64,000 bases of DNA from Desulfosporosinus orientis DSM 765 (GTDB lineage: Bacteria; Bacillota; Desulfitobacteriia; Desulfitobacteriales; Desulfitobacteriaceae): the NCBI RefSeq assembly GCF_000235605.1, contig NC_016584.1, positions 1,228,001 to 1,292,000 of the forward strand. The letters run 5' to 3'. The position numbers were made by a program, and so were the translations under genes. Below are positions 63,070 through 64,000 of the stretch, piece after piece (position 1 is the stretch's first letter; every line of letters starts with the position of its first letter). The notes beneath the pieces were generated by a model, which worked only from the letters and a program-made list of their open reading frames with translations, had not been told where the DNA came from and did no database searches.

Positions 63070-63098
63070 ATAATATAAACATTCAATGGTCATGTCGA
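63070..63098 (-). promoter_or_regulatory. Sigma-A promoter of the kinase operon
   Basis: On the minus strand TCGACA, 17-base spacer, TATTAT, some 60 bases before the small membrane peptide start. Confidence 0.6.
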
Positions 63099-63113
63099 AT
63101 TTTATCCGTTGAC

Positions 63114-63164
63114 ACAAACAACAAGAAGCCTTCCGATATTTGCGGAAGGCTTCTTGTTGTTTGT
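63114..63164. terminator. Terminator after yeiH-like gene, 22-bp perfect stem
   Basis: Completely paired 22-bp arms around ATATTTG. It starts five bases past the exporter stop on the minus strand and insulates the kinase operon. Confidence 0.88.
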
Positions 63165-63169
63165 TAACA

Positions 63170-64000
63170 TTACTTGACCATGGCCCAGTAACCGCCCATG
63201 ACTATTACGGAAAGGATATAACCAAGAGGTACGTTTACTAAGACACCGGTGGTAAAGGCTGCAAAGGGTTTCCAGCCTACAGAGGTAAGTTCTCTGAAGC
63301 GAGTAGTTAAACCGATGGAAAGGAAGGTGAAGATGAAAGCCCAGCCTCTTAACACCTTGATAGGGCCAATAACTTGAGCATTAATGGCTGCTGATGTTGT
63401 AGCATCAACACTGGCAACCAGGAGTGTTATGATAATAGAAGCAACAAAGAATCCTAAAACAAATTTCGGGAACCGAAGCCAGATCTCACCGGCATTGGGT
63501 TTGGTTCCATCGTGTCTTTTTTCCCATTTGGTGATAGAGACTAAAGCCATAACAAAGCACCAGATTCCGACGAACATATCCCGGCCGACAACTTTCATTA
63601 ATGTAAAGGTTTTAATAGCTTGTTCGTTAATGGAAGCAGCTGCGGCCATTCCGGCTGCATCGGCAAATTCAGAGGTTCCAATCCATGCTCCAGCAGGACC
63701 AGGAGCAATGCCTAAGGCTTTAATGAAGATGGGAAGGGCAAAGATCATAACGATAGCCCAGACAATAACTAAGGAAATGGAAATCGATACATGTTGTTTT
63801 TCAGCTTTGACAGAGCCGCCGATGGCAATGGAAGCAGATACACCGCAGATTGATCCGCCTGCTGCCAAGGTAGCAGAGAAACGGTTGTCTAAGCCAAAGA
63901 GACGGGTACCGGCCCAATAAATTGTGAGGTAGGTAGTAACAGCAATAATGGTTGCTTGAAGAAAGGCGACGGGGCCGGATTGCATGATTAAAGTAAAGGG
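63170..64000 (-). CDS. YeiH/TauZ-type putative sulfate exporter, 5' end outside the window
   Basis: The minus-strand frame stays open to the window edge, so the methionine nearest it is probably internal. About 276 residues are visible of a protein normally near 340 or longer. Conserved UPF0324/YeiH segments: GLDNRFSATLAAGGSICGVSASIAIGG, TLMKVVGRDMFVGIWC, FPKFVLGFFVAS and GLTTRFRELTSVGWKPF. About eight membrane helices remain. Members occur in taurine and sulfonate gene clusters and are thought to export sulfite or sulfate. It is close to arylsulfotransferase-like and anion permease genes, which would fit a sulfur theme. Confidence 0.9.
   Translation of the reverse strand, partial: PFTLIMQSGPVAFLQATIIAVTTYLTIYWAGTRLFGLDNRFSATLAAGGSICGVSASIAIGGSVKAEKQHVSISISLVIVWAIVMIFALPIFIKALGIAPGPAGAWIGTSEFADAAGMAAAASINEQAIKTFTLMKVVGRDMFVGIWCFVMALVSITKWEKRHDGTKPNAGEIWLRFPKFVLGFFVASIIITLLVASVDATTSAAINAQVIGPIKVLRGWAFIFTFLSIGLTTRFRELTSVGWKPFAAFTTGVLVNVPLGYILSVIVMGGYWAMVK

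Noticed and set aside
1-64000. CRISPR arrays, phage genes, rRNA genes
   Set aside because: No regularly spaced repeats, Cas or phage structural frames, or rRNA signature stretches were seen.

Overview
The window looks like a chromosomal segment of a low-to-moderate GC, anaerobic, Gram-positive bacterium of the Desulfosporosinus/Desulfitobacterium type (Peptococcaceae sensu lato). This is inference. The support is strong GGAGG ribosome binding sites, many TTG/GTG starts, abundant intrinsic terminators, a c-di-GMP-I type riboswitch, a CprK-like Crp/Fnr regulator and a large set of CoA-ester genes under sigma-54 control. I see no rRNA, CRISPR array, transposase or phage module. There is one tRNA (Pro, GGG).

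Bases 1-4064: end of a fused TRAP permease and an ADP-forming acyl-CoA synthetase. Bases 4100-16100: a divergent cluster that reads as a cyclohexanecarboxylate/benzoate-type ring pathway. The plus-strand arm encodes an amidohydrolase, a BadK-like hydratase, a BadH-like dehydrogenase, a fused CoA-transferase, a thiolase and a 3-hydroxyacyl-CoA dehydrogenase. The minus-strand arm encodes a BadI-like ring hydrolase and an acyl-CoA dehydrogenase. Together they would take a cyclic acyl-CoA through desaturation, hydration, oxidation, hydrolytic ring opening and beta-oxidation. A CBS-PAS-PAS sigma-54 activator ends the block.

Bases 16100-25750: sodium:solute symporter with a small partner, SDR, MFS permease, CoA-transferase and acyl-CoA dehydrogenase. 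This is followed by a graveyard: a sigma-54 activator lacking GAFTGA and HTH, the tail of a sodium-pumping decarboxylase beta subunit, and a 303-bp copy of part of the acyl-CoA synthetase gene. Bases 26000-37500: a second beta-oxidation operon (hydratase, dehydrogenase, thiolase, DmdC-type acyl-CoA dehydrogenase, FadA-type thiolase), then a symporter, a CoA-transferase and a second sigma-54 activator.

Seven -24/-12 promoters with exact GG-N10-GC geometry (one on the minus strand), plus one with GG-N10-GT, precede these units. Four upstream regions carry a 14-bp site of the form TCCGA-N4-TCGGA, often in pairs 22 or 33 bp apart. The region before the second symporter carries a different site, TTGTGTAA-N3-TTACACAA. 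These are likely the operators of the two intact activators.

Bases 37500-49700: tRNA-Pro, chemoreceptor, c-di-GMP riboswitch with a small membrane protein, XRE-cupin regulator, methyltransferase, metallo-hydrolase, a dead GH84 glycosidase, and a LysR/phosphodiesterase/MFS divergent unit. Bases 49800-59250: a thiol-redox and sulfur-flavoured region with an atypical thioredoxin, a thioredoxin reductase with an extra domain, lipoamide dehydrogenase, a cytoplasmic arylsulfotransferase-like protein with a DASS-type permease, a CprK-like regulator, a GcvH-like lipoyl protein and a glutaredoxin fused to a cysteine-free radical-SAM-like domain. Bases 59300-64000, on the minus strand: a two-component system (histidine kinase and NtrC-type regulator) preceded by a 41-residue membrane peptide, and a YeiH-type exporter cut by the window edge.
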